DNA of 23,077 nt from Streptomyces niger (lineage in GTDB: Bacteria > Actinomycetota > Actinomycetes > Streptomycetales > Streptomycetaceae): contig NZ_JOFQ01000042.1 in NCBI RefSeq assembly GCF_000718305.1, positions 1 to 23,077 of the forward strand, read 5' to 3'. The position numbers and the translations under genes were made by a program. The notes under the pieces are model-generated. The model searched no databases and was not told where the DNA came from. It was given only the letters and a program-made list of their open reading frames with translations. Below, piece after piece: positions 8,153 through 15,689 of this stretch (positions are counted from its first letter, which is position 1; the number at the start of each line of letters is the position of its first letter).

Positions 8153-8929
8153 TCAGCGGGCGGTGAGTCCGCCGTCGACGGCGAGGATGGTGCCGGTGGT
8201 CCACCGGGCCGAGGCCAGGTAGGCGGCCGCGGTGGCGACGTCATCGGCAGTCCCCAGACGTCCCAGGGGGTAGGAGTGCTCGATCTGCTCGTCGTGTGCG
8301 GTGCGTTCCTCTGCGGTCATGGGGGCGAGATAGGAGCGTTCGTACTTGGGAGTGCGGACGGCGCCGGGAGCGATGGCATTGACACGGACTCCTTGGGGGC
8401 CGAGTTCACTGGCCAGCGCCCGGGTCATGGAGTTGAGCGCTCCGCGGGTGGCGGAGTAGGCGGCCGAATGACGGCCGGCGACCATTTTGCGGGCCCAGTA
8501 GCTGCTGATGTTGATGATGCTCCCCCGAGCGTTCACGAGGGCGGGCAGGAGTTGCTGGCTCAGCAGCAGCGGCACCTGGACGTTGAGGTGCCACATGGTG
8601 TTCATCTCGTCGACCGTGGTGTCGGCAAGGGAGGCGAAGTGTGCGGTGCCGACGTTGTTGACGAGGGTGTCGACCCGGTCGGTCAGGTTTCCGACGTGCG
8701 CGGCGATCCGGGCGGGAGCATCGGGCGCGGAGAGATCCGCGGGGACGGTGTGCACGACGGTGCCGTGCCGGCCGAGTTCCTTGGCGGCGGTCTCGAGCTT
8801 GTCGCCGTTGCGGGCGACGAGAACCAGGTCCGCTCCGTCGTGGGCGAGGGCACCGGCGATGGCCAGGCCCAGGCCCTCGCTGCCGCCCGTGACGACGGCG
8901 AAACGGCTGGTGGTGCGGTGCTCGGGCAT
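8153..8929 (-). CDS. SDR family protein with Arg in place of the catalytic Lys
   Basis: A 258-residue SDR with TGGSEGLG at 14-21, NNVG at 91-94, Ser142/143 in ISSYW, and the C-terminal DDVATAAAYLASARWTTG and DGG of the classical enzymes. In the active-site motif the sequence is YSATR (Tyr158, Arg162), where nearly all family members have YxxxK. The Lys lowers the Tyr pKa and binds the nicotinamide ribose, so activity may be weak, changed or absent. The start ATG is one base after the stop of the upstream SDR gene (TGA-C-ATG), so the two are almost certainly translated from one message. This protein could be an active variant or a partner subunit. Confidence 0.9.
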   Translation of the reverse strand: MPEHRTTSRFAVVTGGSEGLGLAIAGALAHDGADLVLVARNGDKLETAAKELGRHGTVVHTVPADLSAPDAPARIAAHVGNLTDRVDTLVNNVGTAHFASLADTTVDEMNTMWHLNVQVPLLLSQQLLPALVNARGSIINISSYWARKMVAGRHSAAYSATRGALNSMTRALASELGPQGVRVNAIAPGAVRTPKYERSYLAPMTAEERTAHDEQIEHSYPLGRLGTADDVATAAAYLASARWTTGTILAVDGGLTAR

Positions 8930-8930
8930 G

Positions 8931-9776
8931 TCAGTTTGCCTTTGTGTGGTCGGTGGAAGCGCTCAGCGTCACGAATCGGCGTAGCTCTTCGAGTTGGTCG
9001 CTGCGGGCGTTCCCGATGCCGTCGAGGGCGTCGCTGCCGAGAGGACGGCGCAGCGGGGGGCTCGGCATATCGGCGAGGACGACGAGGGCCTGGGCCATAC
9101 GGGCGGGGTCGCCGACCTGCCTTGCCGCGGCGTCGGCGGAGCGCGCCAGCGCTTCGTGCACGGGGAGGTAGTCGGGGACGGCGGCGCTGCCGGGCAGTCG
9201 GCTCGCCCAGTTGGCACGGAAGTCGGTGCGGGCTGCTCCGGGCTCCACGATCGTCGTCCGGATGCCCGGCGAGGTGAGCTCGGCGGCCAGTGAGACGCTC
9301 AGACTTTCGAGGACGTGCTTGCTGGCCGTGTAGGCGCTCATCCCCGGGGCACCGATCTGGCCCGCCAGCGAGCTGATCTGCAGTACACGGCCCGCTTTTG
9401 CCGCGCGCAGGTGGTGCAGAGCGACGCGCAGGACGTTGGCGGCGGCGAAGAAGTTCACTTCGAACTGGGCGCGCAGCTCCGTGTCGTCCAGTTCCTCGAA
9501 GGGGCCCGCCAGCGCGTAGCCAGCGTTGTTGACGACGACGTCGAGGCGGCCGAACCCGGTGATCGCGTCATCCAGTACCGGACGCAGCGTACCGGCGTCG
9601 GTGATGTCCACGCTCACGGTGCGCAGACGCCCGGGAAAGGCGGCGGTCAGCGGTTGCAGCGGCTCGTCGTCGCGCGTGACCGCGATCACTCGCTCACCTG
9701 CACTCAGAACCTCACTGACCAGGGCCTGACCCAACCCGCCGGACGCGCCGGTGATCAGCCACACGCGGGACCCCAT
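8931..9776 (-). CDS. Short-chain dehydrogenase/reductase (SDR)
   Basis: A 281-residue classical SDR with a complete active site: TGASGGLG at 9-16, DITD near 57-60 (adenine pocket), NNAG at 83-86, Ser135/136 in QISSLAG, and Tyr149 with Lys153 in YTASK. The long C-terminal part, EPGAARTDFRANWASR onward, matches the SDR group annotated as oxidoreductases acting on bulky or lipophilic ketones, but no substrate can be assigned. ATG 9776 is used because AGAGG lies eight bases upstream. The open frame continues upstream but is not gene-like. It is the first gene of a two-SDR operon and divergent from a TetR gene at 9882, with palindromes between. Confidence 0.93.
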   Translation of the reverse strand: MGSRVWLITGASGGLGQALVSEVLSAGERVIAVTRDDEPLQPLTAAFPGRLRTVSVDITDAGTLRPVLDDAITGFGRLDVVVNNAGYALAGPFEELDDTELRAQFEVNFFAAANVLRVALHHLRAAKAGRVLQISSLAGQIGAPGMSAYTASKHVLESLSVSLAAELTSPGIRTTIVEPGAARTDFRANWASRLPGSAAVPDYLPVHEALARSADAAARQVGDPARMAQALVVLADMPSPPLRRPLGSDALDGIGNARSDQLEELRRFVTLSASTDHTKAN

Positions 9777-9803
9777 GCTTCGCACCTCTCGTACGAGCCA
9801 AAC

Positions 9804-9826
9804 AAACGGACCAGACTTGTCCGTTT
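9804..9826. promoter_or_regulatory. TetR-type operator, 8-bp perfect inverted repeat
   Basis: AAACGGAC (9804-9811) and GTCCGTTT (9819-9826) are perfect reverse complements around a 7-base spacer, CAGACTT. The site lies in the 105-base gap between the SDR operon and the divergent TetR gene. Its size and placement are typical of a TetR dimer site. It probably lets the regulator repress both directions. Confidence 0.75.
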
Positions 9827-9845
9827 CCACGAGAGTAGAGGAGGC

Positions 9846-9860
9846 GGACAGAAGCTGTCC
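9846..9860. promoter_or_regulatory. Second inverted repeat in the same divergent promoter
   Basis: GGACAG (9846-9851) and CTGTCC (9855-9860) are reverse complements around AAG. They share the GGAC/GTCC core of the larger palindrome 20 bases away, so this may be a second, nearer operator for the TetR gene. A third perfect palindrome, CTCGTACGAG, lies at 9788-9797 just before the SDR ribosome binding site. Confidence 0.5.
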
Positions 9861-9881
9861 ACTTATGGATAAGATGGGGTG

Positions 9882-10490
9882 ATGAACACGGAGCGGTCTG
9901 CGACGACCCAGGGGGCGGCGATGCCCGTGCGCGCCGACGCCCAGCGCAATGCCGCGCGGGTTCTCGCGGCCGCGCGTCGTGCCGTCGCCTCCACCGGGCT
10001 GGACGTGAGCTACCACGAGATCGCTCGGGAGGCCGGCGTCGGTGTGGGCACCGTCTACCGGCGCTACCCCGAACGCGACCAGCTCATGGCGGCGGTGCTG
10101 AGCGACATCCTCACCGAACTGATCGACACCGCACACCAGGCTCTGGACTGCGATGACGCCTGGGAGGGCTTCTCGTTGCTGTTCACCAGCCTGGCCCTGC
10201 GCACCGCTCAGAACGTGGGGCTGTCCGGCTCCCTGGACCAGCACGGCGGGCCCGCTGTCGCCCAGCAGCGCCACGAGCTCCTCGACCTCACCCGGAGGGT
10301 CATCGAACGCGCTCAGAACCAGGGCCGTCTCCGCCGGGATCTGGCCTGGCAGGACGTGCTGCGGCTGACCGGCGCCCCAGCGGTACAGGGATGCGTGCTG
10401 GGACTGGAGCCTGACCCTGCACACGGTCACCACTTGGTGCTGACCGTTCTTCTCGACGGCCTACAAACAGATGGCGCGAAGGTCGCCTAG
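9882..10490 (+). CDS. TetR family transcriptional regulator
   Basis: A TetR regulator of about 202 residues. After a short N-terminal arm the helix-turn-helix reads RNAARVLAAARRAVASTGLD, then SYHEIAREAGVGVGTVYRRY, then PERDQLMAAVL, which is typical of the actinobacterial TetR group with a SACE_7040-like C-terminal domain. The start is ATG 9882. An ATG at 9921 has a better ribosome binding site (GGGGG six bases before) and would also keep the whole DNA-binding domain. It is divergent from the two-SDR operon and is the likely binder of the palindromes at 9804-9826 and 9846-9860. The inducer is unknown. Confidence 0.92.
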   Translation: MNTERSATTQGAAMPVRADAQRNAARVLAAARRAVASTGLDVSYHEIAREAGVGVGTVYRRYPERDQLMAAVLSDILTELIDTAHQALDCDDAWEGFSLLFTSLALRTAQNVGLSGSLDQHGGPAVAQQRHELLDLTRRVIERAQNQGRLRRDLAWQDVLRLTGAPAVQGCVLGLEPDPAHGHHLVLTVLLDGLQTDGAKVA

Positions 10491-10600
10491 GCGCTGAAAG
10501 AGCCACAGTCGGCGTCTTCCTGAACTCAGGGCCGGGTTCGCCGACGCTGTAGTCGCGCGGAGTTCGGCCAGCGCCCCCTCGTGGAAGTGTGGGCAGATCT

Positions 10601-11149
10601 TCATTCGTTGGCAGCTGCGTTTCGCAGCGTGGCGCGATCCGTGCAGGGCACGCGCGCGCCGAGCAGGCGGCCGTCTTTGGCGGCGGCTTCCAGCAGCCGG
10701 TTCTGCGTGGGGAAGTCGCGGGAGGCGGGGTCGATCTGGGTGGGCCCGTAGTACAGCGTGCACTCGCCGGCTTCCAGGGCTGTGCGACGCCAGCGGGTCG
10801 GGGTGAAGACGGGGCCGGTGAAGAATACTTCGGCGTTGTCGTCGACGATGGTCAGCAGGCTGCCGCTGACCTCGATGCCGGGCACCTGGGTGAGCACCGC
10901 GAGCCAGCGTTCCAGCGGCGGCGGTGCGGTCGCCGTGTCGCTGATGGGCTTGAAGCCCTGGCGCAGGAGGTAGGGCGCGAGGATGTCGGTGAGTTCGCTT
11001 CGGGGGTCGGCGAGGAACTGCGGGGCTTCGAGCTGTGCGACCAGGACGGCACAGCCGTGCCCGCCGGGCAGCGGCGGCAGGCTCGCCATTTGCATGTCGT
11101 CGGTCGTGTTGTTCGACGGTTCGCGCAGCTCAGTGACGGTGGAGGGCAT
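10601..11149 (-). CDS. Hypothetical protein (182 aa)
   Basis: I do not recognise this protein. It is soluble, with no signal peptide or membrane segment. It has a mixed hydrophobic pattern including GCAVLVAQLEAPQFLADPRS near residue 31, LERWLAVLTQVPGIEVSG near 80 and CTLYYGPTQIDPASRDFP near 128. Its ATG at 11149 lies 20 bases inside the end of the small gene upstream (11130-11324), with no clear ribosome binding site of its own, which points to translational coupling. Codon use is normal for the window. It follows a DUF6192 gene on the same strand, so the three may form one transcription unit. Confidence 0.65.
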   Translation of the reverse strand: MPSTVTELREPSNNTTDDMQMASLPPLPGGHGCAVLVAQLEAPQFLADPRSELTDILAPYLLRQGFKPISDTATAPPPLERWLAVLTQVPGIEVSGSLLTIVDDNAEVFFTGPVFTPTRWRRTALEAGECTLYYGPTQIDPASRDFPTQNRLLEAAAKDGRLLGARVPCTDRATLRNAAANE

Positions 11150-11324
11150 GCAGTCGGGGGTGGGCGAACCAGACCTGCACGTGCAGGGTGCCGGCTCCGG
11201 TCACCACGACGTTCGCTTGGCCGGTGATGCTCTTCGTGCACGCCGCGCAGTCCGCGCGCTGTCCTTCCTTGCGGGCCTGCGCCATCCCGTCCGGGCCCAG
11301 TACGCACTGGGCTTCGGGGCTCAT
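11130..11324 (-). CDS. Small hypothetical protein with Cys pair
   Basis: A 64-residue frame with the sequence QCVLGPDGMAQARKEGQ, then a CAAC pair, then TGQANVVVTGAGTLHVQVWF. The Cys residues could bind a metal or form a disulfide, but no family is recognised. It overlaps the start of the next gene by 20 bases and begins 88 bases after the DUF6192 gene ends. It could be real, as the overlap is typical of coupled actinobacterial genes, but its short length keeps confidence low. Confidence 0.5.
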   Translation of the reverse strand: MSPEAQCVLGPDGMAQARKEGQRADCAACTKSITGQANVVVTGAGTLHVQVWFAHPRLHALHRH

Positions 11325-11412
11325 CCGAACCGTGACCGCCGCAGCCGGCCCTTTCCTCTTTGGTCCTTGCAGCCTTCCGCACCCTCGCGTGCCGCGGCAT
11401 CACCCACCCGGG

Positions 11413-12395
11413 CTATGCCGGCACGCCCGCGCCGCCGTCGTCCTCGTCGTCCTCCTCGTCGTACGGCCGGTCGTCGTCCACCGCGCCGTCGTCCAGGAGG
11501 CGGGCCAGTTCTTCGTCCATGTCGATCTCGCCGGTGGCCAGCGCGTGCTCGATCCAGTCGCAGGCGGCACGTAGCCGGGCCAGGTCCTGCACGATCACCA
11601 CCTGCGCCTCCTCGGCCAGCTGCTCATCCTGCAGCTCCGGGACCAGGCCGTGCGTCGCGATCAGGAGCTGGTGAGCCGCCTTCTTCCCGTCCAGGAACAG
11701 CAGCGTCTTGTCGATCGACCGGAGCGCCGGGGTGATGGTGCTCTCCCGGCCGGGGACGTCGGTGCTGTCGTCCTCCGGCCATTCGTCGGCGCCGAGCCAG
11801 GCCCGGTGGAAGGTGTGGCGGGTTTCGTCGTCGTGGGCGGCGTGGAAGGCAACCTCGGGGCGGCGCAGGAGGTCGGTCACGGCGCGCGAGGCGACCTGCT
11901 CGTCGGCGGCCAGGTCGTGGATCGCCTCGATCTTCTCCTGCGCGGTCTGCGGGGCGTCGACCTGCCAGCCCACCAGGCGTTTGGCCGTATCGCACGTCCA
12001 CCGTGCTTCCCCGCCGCGGGGATTCTCGGGCGGATCGAGGATGCGCTCGAAACGGTCGGCGAGCTTCTCCAGGATGCGGTGGACCTCGAACGCGACCCCT
12101 TCGGCGCGGCGTTCGACCGGCCACCGGGAGGCGGTCTGCCGGTAGAGGCGGATCTGGTTGTAGGTGACGCCGATCGCTTCGGCGAACATTTCCAGCGACT
12201 CCCGCACACCCAGGACCTCTTCGTCGCCGTCGTCGGGGTGGGCGCCGCTGTGGGGCCGCATCGGCTCTATCCGCAGCGCGTCATCCCCGAGCTTGAACTG
12301 GATCCGGGTCTCCCCCAGCACCAGGTCCCGGTCCCGGCGACGATCTCCTCGAACCGGCTGCGCGTGACGCTCCCGACCTTGGCGCTGATCAGCAT
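11413..12395 (-). pseudogene. DUF6192 family protein, frameshift near the 5' end
   Basis: The long frame encodes RIQFKLGDDALRIEPMRPHS, LEMFAEAIGVTYNQIRLYRQ, TASRWPVERR, FEVHRILEKLADRFERILD, TAKRLVGWQVDAPQTAQEKI and DLLRRPEV. This is the pattern of the Streptomyces DUF6192 family (function unknown, often near mobile or accessory genes). An acidic tail follows (about ten D/E before the end). A good start, ATG 12395 with AGGAGG upstream, encodes MLISAKVGSVTRSRFEEIVAG in a different frame. The two frames join if one base is restored in the G run at about 12332-12336 (IVAG then DRDLVLGETR). The span of 983 bases plus one gives exactly 328 codons. It may be a single-base decay or a base-calling error. 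Confidence 0.75.
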
Positions 12396-13049
12396 GACAG
12401 CCCCTCCTGCGGCGCGAGGTTGCCGGCACCCTCGCCGACGGCATGCCGGGACCTGTTACGAGCGTCAGTCCGCGGGGCGATCCACAGCAATGCTTGGCCA
12501 GGGCTGGCACGCGCGGTGGCGGCCTCCTAGTGGTGCCGCGGCAGGACACCGTCCAGGAGAGGGCGGACGCCGTCCGAAGTGGGCCACCAGACGGTTGACA
12601 CCGCGGTACTCAGCGACTGCAACGGAATTCGGCAGCGGAGGAGTGGCGGGTCGCGGTGGAGGGGCTCGCGGACGCCGTGGCGTCCTGGCGTGACACGGCC
12701 ACTTGGCCGACCATGGTGCTCACCCAGGGGCCGGAATGCGCCCTTCGGAACGGGCGGGCCGACCGACGCAACTGGCCGGCCCTGTTCTGCGTCACCGTCG
12801 CGGAATCGCGGCACGGTGGCTGGGAACGGTGCGGTGCCGTGGTTCGGTGTGCCGGGTCTGGCGAATTTTTTCGACCGCATGCAACGACTTCCGGAAAAGG
12901 GATGACCGGCCTCCGGCGCGGTTTCCGAGAGCGTGGCATGGGCATGCGGTAAAGCCCGGCACAGGACGAGTGAAGTCTCCATTCCCGCTCAGTTCTTCTG
13001 TCGGAAAGGCGACGTGTTTGTCCCAGTGCGGGCATGACATCTTGCTGGG
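12396..13049. other. 650-bp intergenic region before the P450-RppA operon
   Basis: No supported gene. Plus-strand frames around 12620-12800 show a coding-like stretch, AAEEWRVAVEGLADAVASW, without a start, a stop-free upstream or a recognised family. A TTGACA at 12595-12600 has no convincing -10 partner. A 10-bp palindrome, TGCCGCGGCA, lies at 12534-12543. The promoter of the P450-RppA operon must lie in the right half, but I could not place it. Confidence 0.4.
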
Positions 13050-14258
13050 ATGACTCGTTCGGAAACTGTGCGGAACTTCTGCGTCCGCCATGACGATGCT
13101 CTGGAACCGGACCCCTTTCTGACGCGGATGCGGACCGAGGCCCCCATTGCCCGGGTCCACATGCCGTACGGCGAAGGGAACTGCTGGCTTGTCACCCGGT
13201 ACTCCGATGTCCAGCTCGTGACCTCCGACCGGCGCTTCAGCCGGGCGGCGCTCGTCGGGAGGGATTTCCCGCGCATCACGCCGGCCCCGATCGCGCAGGA
13301 CGAAGCCATCAACTTGATGGACCCGCCGACGCTGAACCGTGTCCGCGGACTCGTCGTGAAGGCGTTCAGCAACAAGGCGGTCGAGAAGCTCCGCCCGTGG
13401 GTACGGCGGAGCGTCGACGAACTCCTGGACGGCATGGTGGAACACGGGCCGCCCGCCGACCTCGCCGACCACCTCGCCGACAAGCTGCCGCTGCGCACGA
13501 TCACCGAGATGCTGGCGGTGCCGCCCGCGGACCGGCCGCGGCTGCGGCGCTGGGCGATGACCATGATGTCCATGAACGCGGCCGACCGGGACGACGCGGT
13601 CGCAGCCAAGGCCGGGCTGCGGTCGTACTTCGCGGAGCTGAGCGCCGAGCGCCGCCGCGATCCCGGGCACGACCTGATCAGCGCGCTGGCCACGGCGGAG
13701 ATCGACGGGGAACGGCTGACGGACGACGAGCTGACCGTCATGTCGATGCTGTTGGTGATCACCGGCCACGACACCACCACGTACAACATCAGCAACATCG
13801 TCTACACGCTGCTGACCCACCCCGACGAGCTGCGCCGGCTGCGTGCCGAGCCGGAGATCCTGCCGCGGGCCATCGAGGAACTGCTCCGGTTCATTCCGTT
13901 CCGGCAAGGCGTCGGAATTCCTCGAGTAGCGCTGGAGGACGTCGAAATCGACGGCGTCACCATACGGGCCGGCGACACGGTTCACGTTTCCTATCTGACC
14001 GCGAACCGCGACGACTCGACATATTCCGATCCGAACAAAATCGACTTCGACAGGGAGCGTCCCGCACCACATATGACCTTCGGCTACGGAGCCCATCACT
14101 GTCTGGGCGCGCATCTCGCACGCATGACCCTGCAAACGGCGATCGGCACACTGCTGAGCCGTTTCCCGGAACTCCGCCTCGCGGTACCGGCGGAGGAAGT
14201 GCAGTGGAACACCGTATCGATCTGGCGCTATCCGTTGGCGCTGCCGGTCTCCTGGTGA
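13050..14258 (+). CDS. Cytochrome P450, CYP158A-like
   Basis: A 402-residue soluble bacterial P450. Marks: the I-helix TGHDTT at about 238-243 (acid and Thr for oxygen activation), the K-helix E277-x-x-R280 in EELLRFIP, and the heme-binding FGYGAHHCLG with Cys351. The section IPRVALEDVEIDGVTIRAGD to VSYLTANRD closely resembles CYP158A2 of S. coelicolor. That enzyme couples flaviolin into biflaviolin and is encoded beside a type III PKS. Here the gene lies 28 bases upstream of the RppA gene, so the same substrate is likely. ATG 13050 is the only usable start because a TGA lies just upstream in frame. The ribosome binding site is weak. Unlike CYP158A2 the I-helix Thr is kept. Confidence 0.93.
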   Translation: MTRSETVRNFCVRHDDALEPDPFLTRMRTEAPIARVHMPYGEGNCWLVTRYSDVQLVTSDRRFSRAALVGRDFPRITPAPIAQDEAINLMDPPTLNRVRGLVVKAFSNKAVEKLRPWVRRSVDELLDGMVEHGPPADLADHLADKLPLRTITEMLAVPPADRPRLRRWAMTMMSMNAADRDDAVAAKAGLRSYFAELSAERRRDPGHDLISALATAEIDGERLTDDELTVMSMLLVITGHDTTTYNISNIVYTLLTHPDELRRLRAEPEILPRAIEELLRFIPFRQGVGIPRVALEDVEIDGVTIRAGDTVHVSYLTANRDDSTYSDPNKIDFDRERPAPHMTFGYGAHHCLGAHLARMTLQTAIGTLLSRFPELRLAVPAEEVQWNTVSIWRYPLALPVSW

Positions 14259-14286
14259 GTACCGGATAACAGGGGGAATGCAACTC

Positions 14287-15486
14287 ATGGCAATTCTGTG
14301 CCGTCCGGCCATCGCCGTACCCGAACACGTCATCACGCGCGAAGAGACCCTGGAGCTCGCCCGCACGCTGCACGCCGAGCACCCGCAGCTCCCACTCGCG
14401 CTCCGGCTGATAGGCAACACCGGAGTCGCGACCCGGCATCTCGTCCAGCCGATCGAGGAGACCCTCCGGCACCCGGGCTTCGAAGTACGCAACGCGCGCT
14501 ACGAACAGGAGGCCAAGGCCAGGGTCCCCGGCGTCATCCGGGAGGCGCTGGACCACGCGCAGGTGACGGTCGACGAGATCGACCTGATCGTCTACGTCTC
14601 GTGCACCGGCTTCATGATGCCGTCGATGACCGCATGGCTGATCAACACCATGGACTTCCGGTCCGACACCCGGCAGCTGCCCATCTCACAGCTGGGCTGC
14701 GCGGCCGGCGGTGCGGCGATCAACCGGGCGCACGACTTCTGCACCGCCTACCCGGACGCCAACGTGCTCATCGTGGCATGCGAGTTCTGCTCGCTGCTCT
14801 ACCAGCCGACCGACCTGGAGGTCGGCAACCTGCTGTCCAACGGCCTGTTCGGCGACGCGCTGGCGGCCGCCGTGGTCCGCGGCAGGGGCGGCAACGGCGT
14901 ACGGCTGGCGTCCAACGGCTCCCATCTCGTGCCGGACACCGAGGCGTGGATCTCCTACGGCGTACGCGACACGGGGTTCCACTTCCGGCTGGACAAGCGG
15001 GTGCCGGGCACGATGCCGGTGCTCGCCCCGGCGATGGAGGCGCTGGCCAAGGAGCACGAGTGGGACGCCGCAGACCTGGACTTCTACATCGTCCACGCCG
15101 GCGGTCCGCGCATCCTGGACGACCTCTGCTCTTCCCTGGGACTGCCGCCGGAGGCGACGCGGTACAGCCGGGCCACGCTGACCGAGCGCGGCAACATCGC
15201 CAGTGCCGTGGTCTTCGACGCGCTGGAGCGGCTGTTCGCCGAGGGCGGCGCCGACGATGAGGCGCGGGGGATCATCGCCGGGTTCGGCCCCGGAATCACC
15301 GCGGAGATCGCGCTGGGCAACTGGGTGGCGGCCGAGCCGGACAAGGACGAGCGGAAGCCGTCCGCCCCCGTGTCATCACCCGTGTCATCAAAGGCACGGA
15401 ACCGGGCGCGGCAGAGCGCCGGCTCGATCTCGCATGCTGCCGAGCGTCCGGTCTCGTCCCAGCCAGGTGATGGCCAGGACGGGTAG
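14287..15486 (+). CDS. rppA: Type III PKS, 1,3,6,8-tetrahydroxynaphthalene synthase
   Basis: An RppA-type chalcone-synthase-like enzyme that joins five malonyl-CoA units into tetrahydroxynaphthalene, which oxidises to flaviolin. With ATG 14287 as residue 1 the known residues fall at the numbering of the S. griseus enzyme: Cys106 (VSCTGFMMPS), catalytic Cys138 (QLGCAAGG), Tyr224, His270 (IVHAGG) and Asn303 (ERGNIAS). GGGGGA about ten bases upstream supports this start. ATG 14278 would have its ribosome binding site too close. The first 345 residues are well conserved. The last 50 or so (from about WVAAEPDKDE) are low-complexity, Ser/Arg-rich and unlike other RppA tails, and include a tandem 12-base duplication at 15367-15390. 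The gene is in an operon with the upstream P450. Confidence 0.96.
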   Translation: MAILCRPAIAVPEHVITREETLELARTLHAEHPQLPLALRLIGNTGVATRHLVQPIEETLRHPGFEVRNARYEQEAKARVPGVIREALDHAQVTVDEIDLIVYVSCTGFMMPSMTAWLINTMDFRSDTRQLPISQLGCAAGGAAINRAHDFCTAYPDANVLIVACEFCSLLYQPTDLEVGNLLSNGLFGDALAAAVVRGRGGNGVRLASNGSHLVPDTEAWISYGVRDTGFHFRLDKRVPGTMPVLAPAMEALAKEHEWDAADLDFYIVHAGGPRILDDLCSSLGLPPEATRYSRATLTERGNIASAVVFDALERLFAEGGADDEARGIIAGFGPGITAEIALGNWVAAEPDKDERKPSAPVSSPVSSKARNRARQSAGSISHAAERPVSSQPGDGQDG

Positions 15487-15689
15487 GTGCCGGGTGAGTC
15501 GGTTGATCCAGGGTGGTTGACCACGAGTTCGTGCTCTGGCCCACTTCTTGTGTGCGCGGGGCGAGCATTTCCGCACGGCTTTGGTGAAGTCGTCCGACCT
15601 GCGCCGCACCGGTCCGGCCCTGCCGTTGACGAGCGACCACGAGGGGCCGGGCTTGCCAAGAAGTGTGCCGGAGCCACTACTTCTCAATA

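Noticed and set aside
12595..12600. TTGACA as a -35 box for the P450-RppA operon
   Set aside because: There is no -10-like hexamer at 16-19 bases, and it is 450 bases from the start codon.
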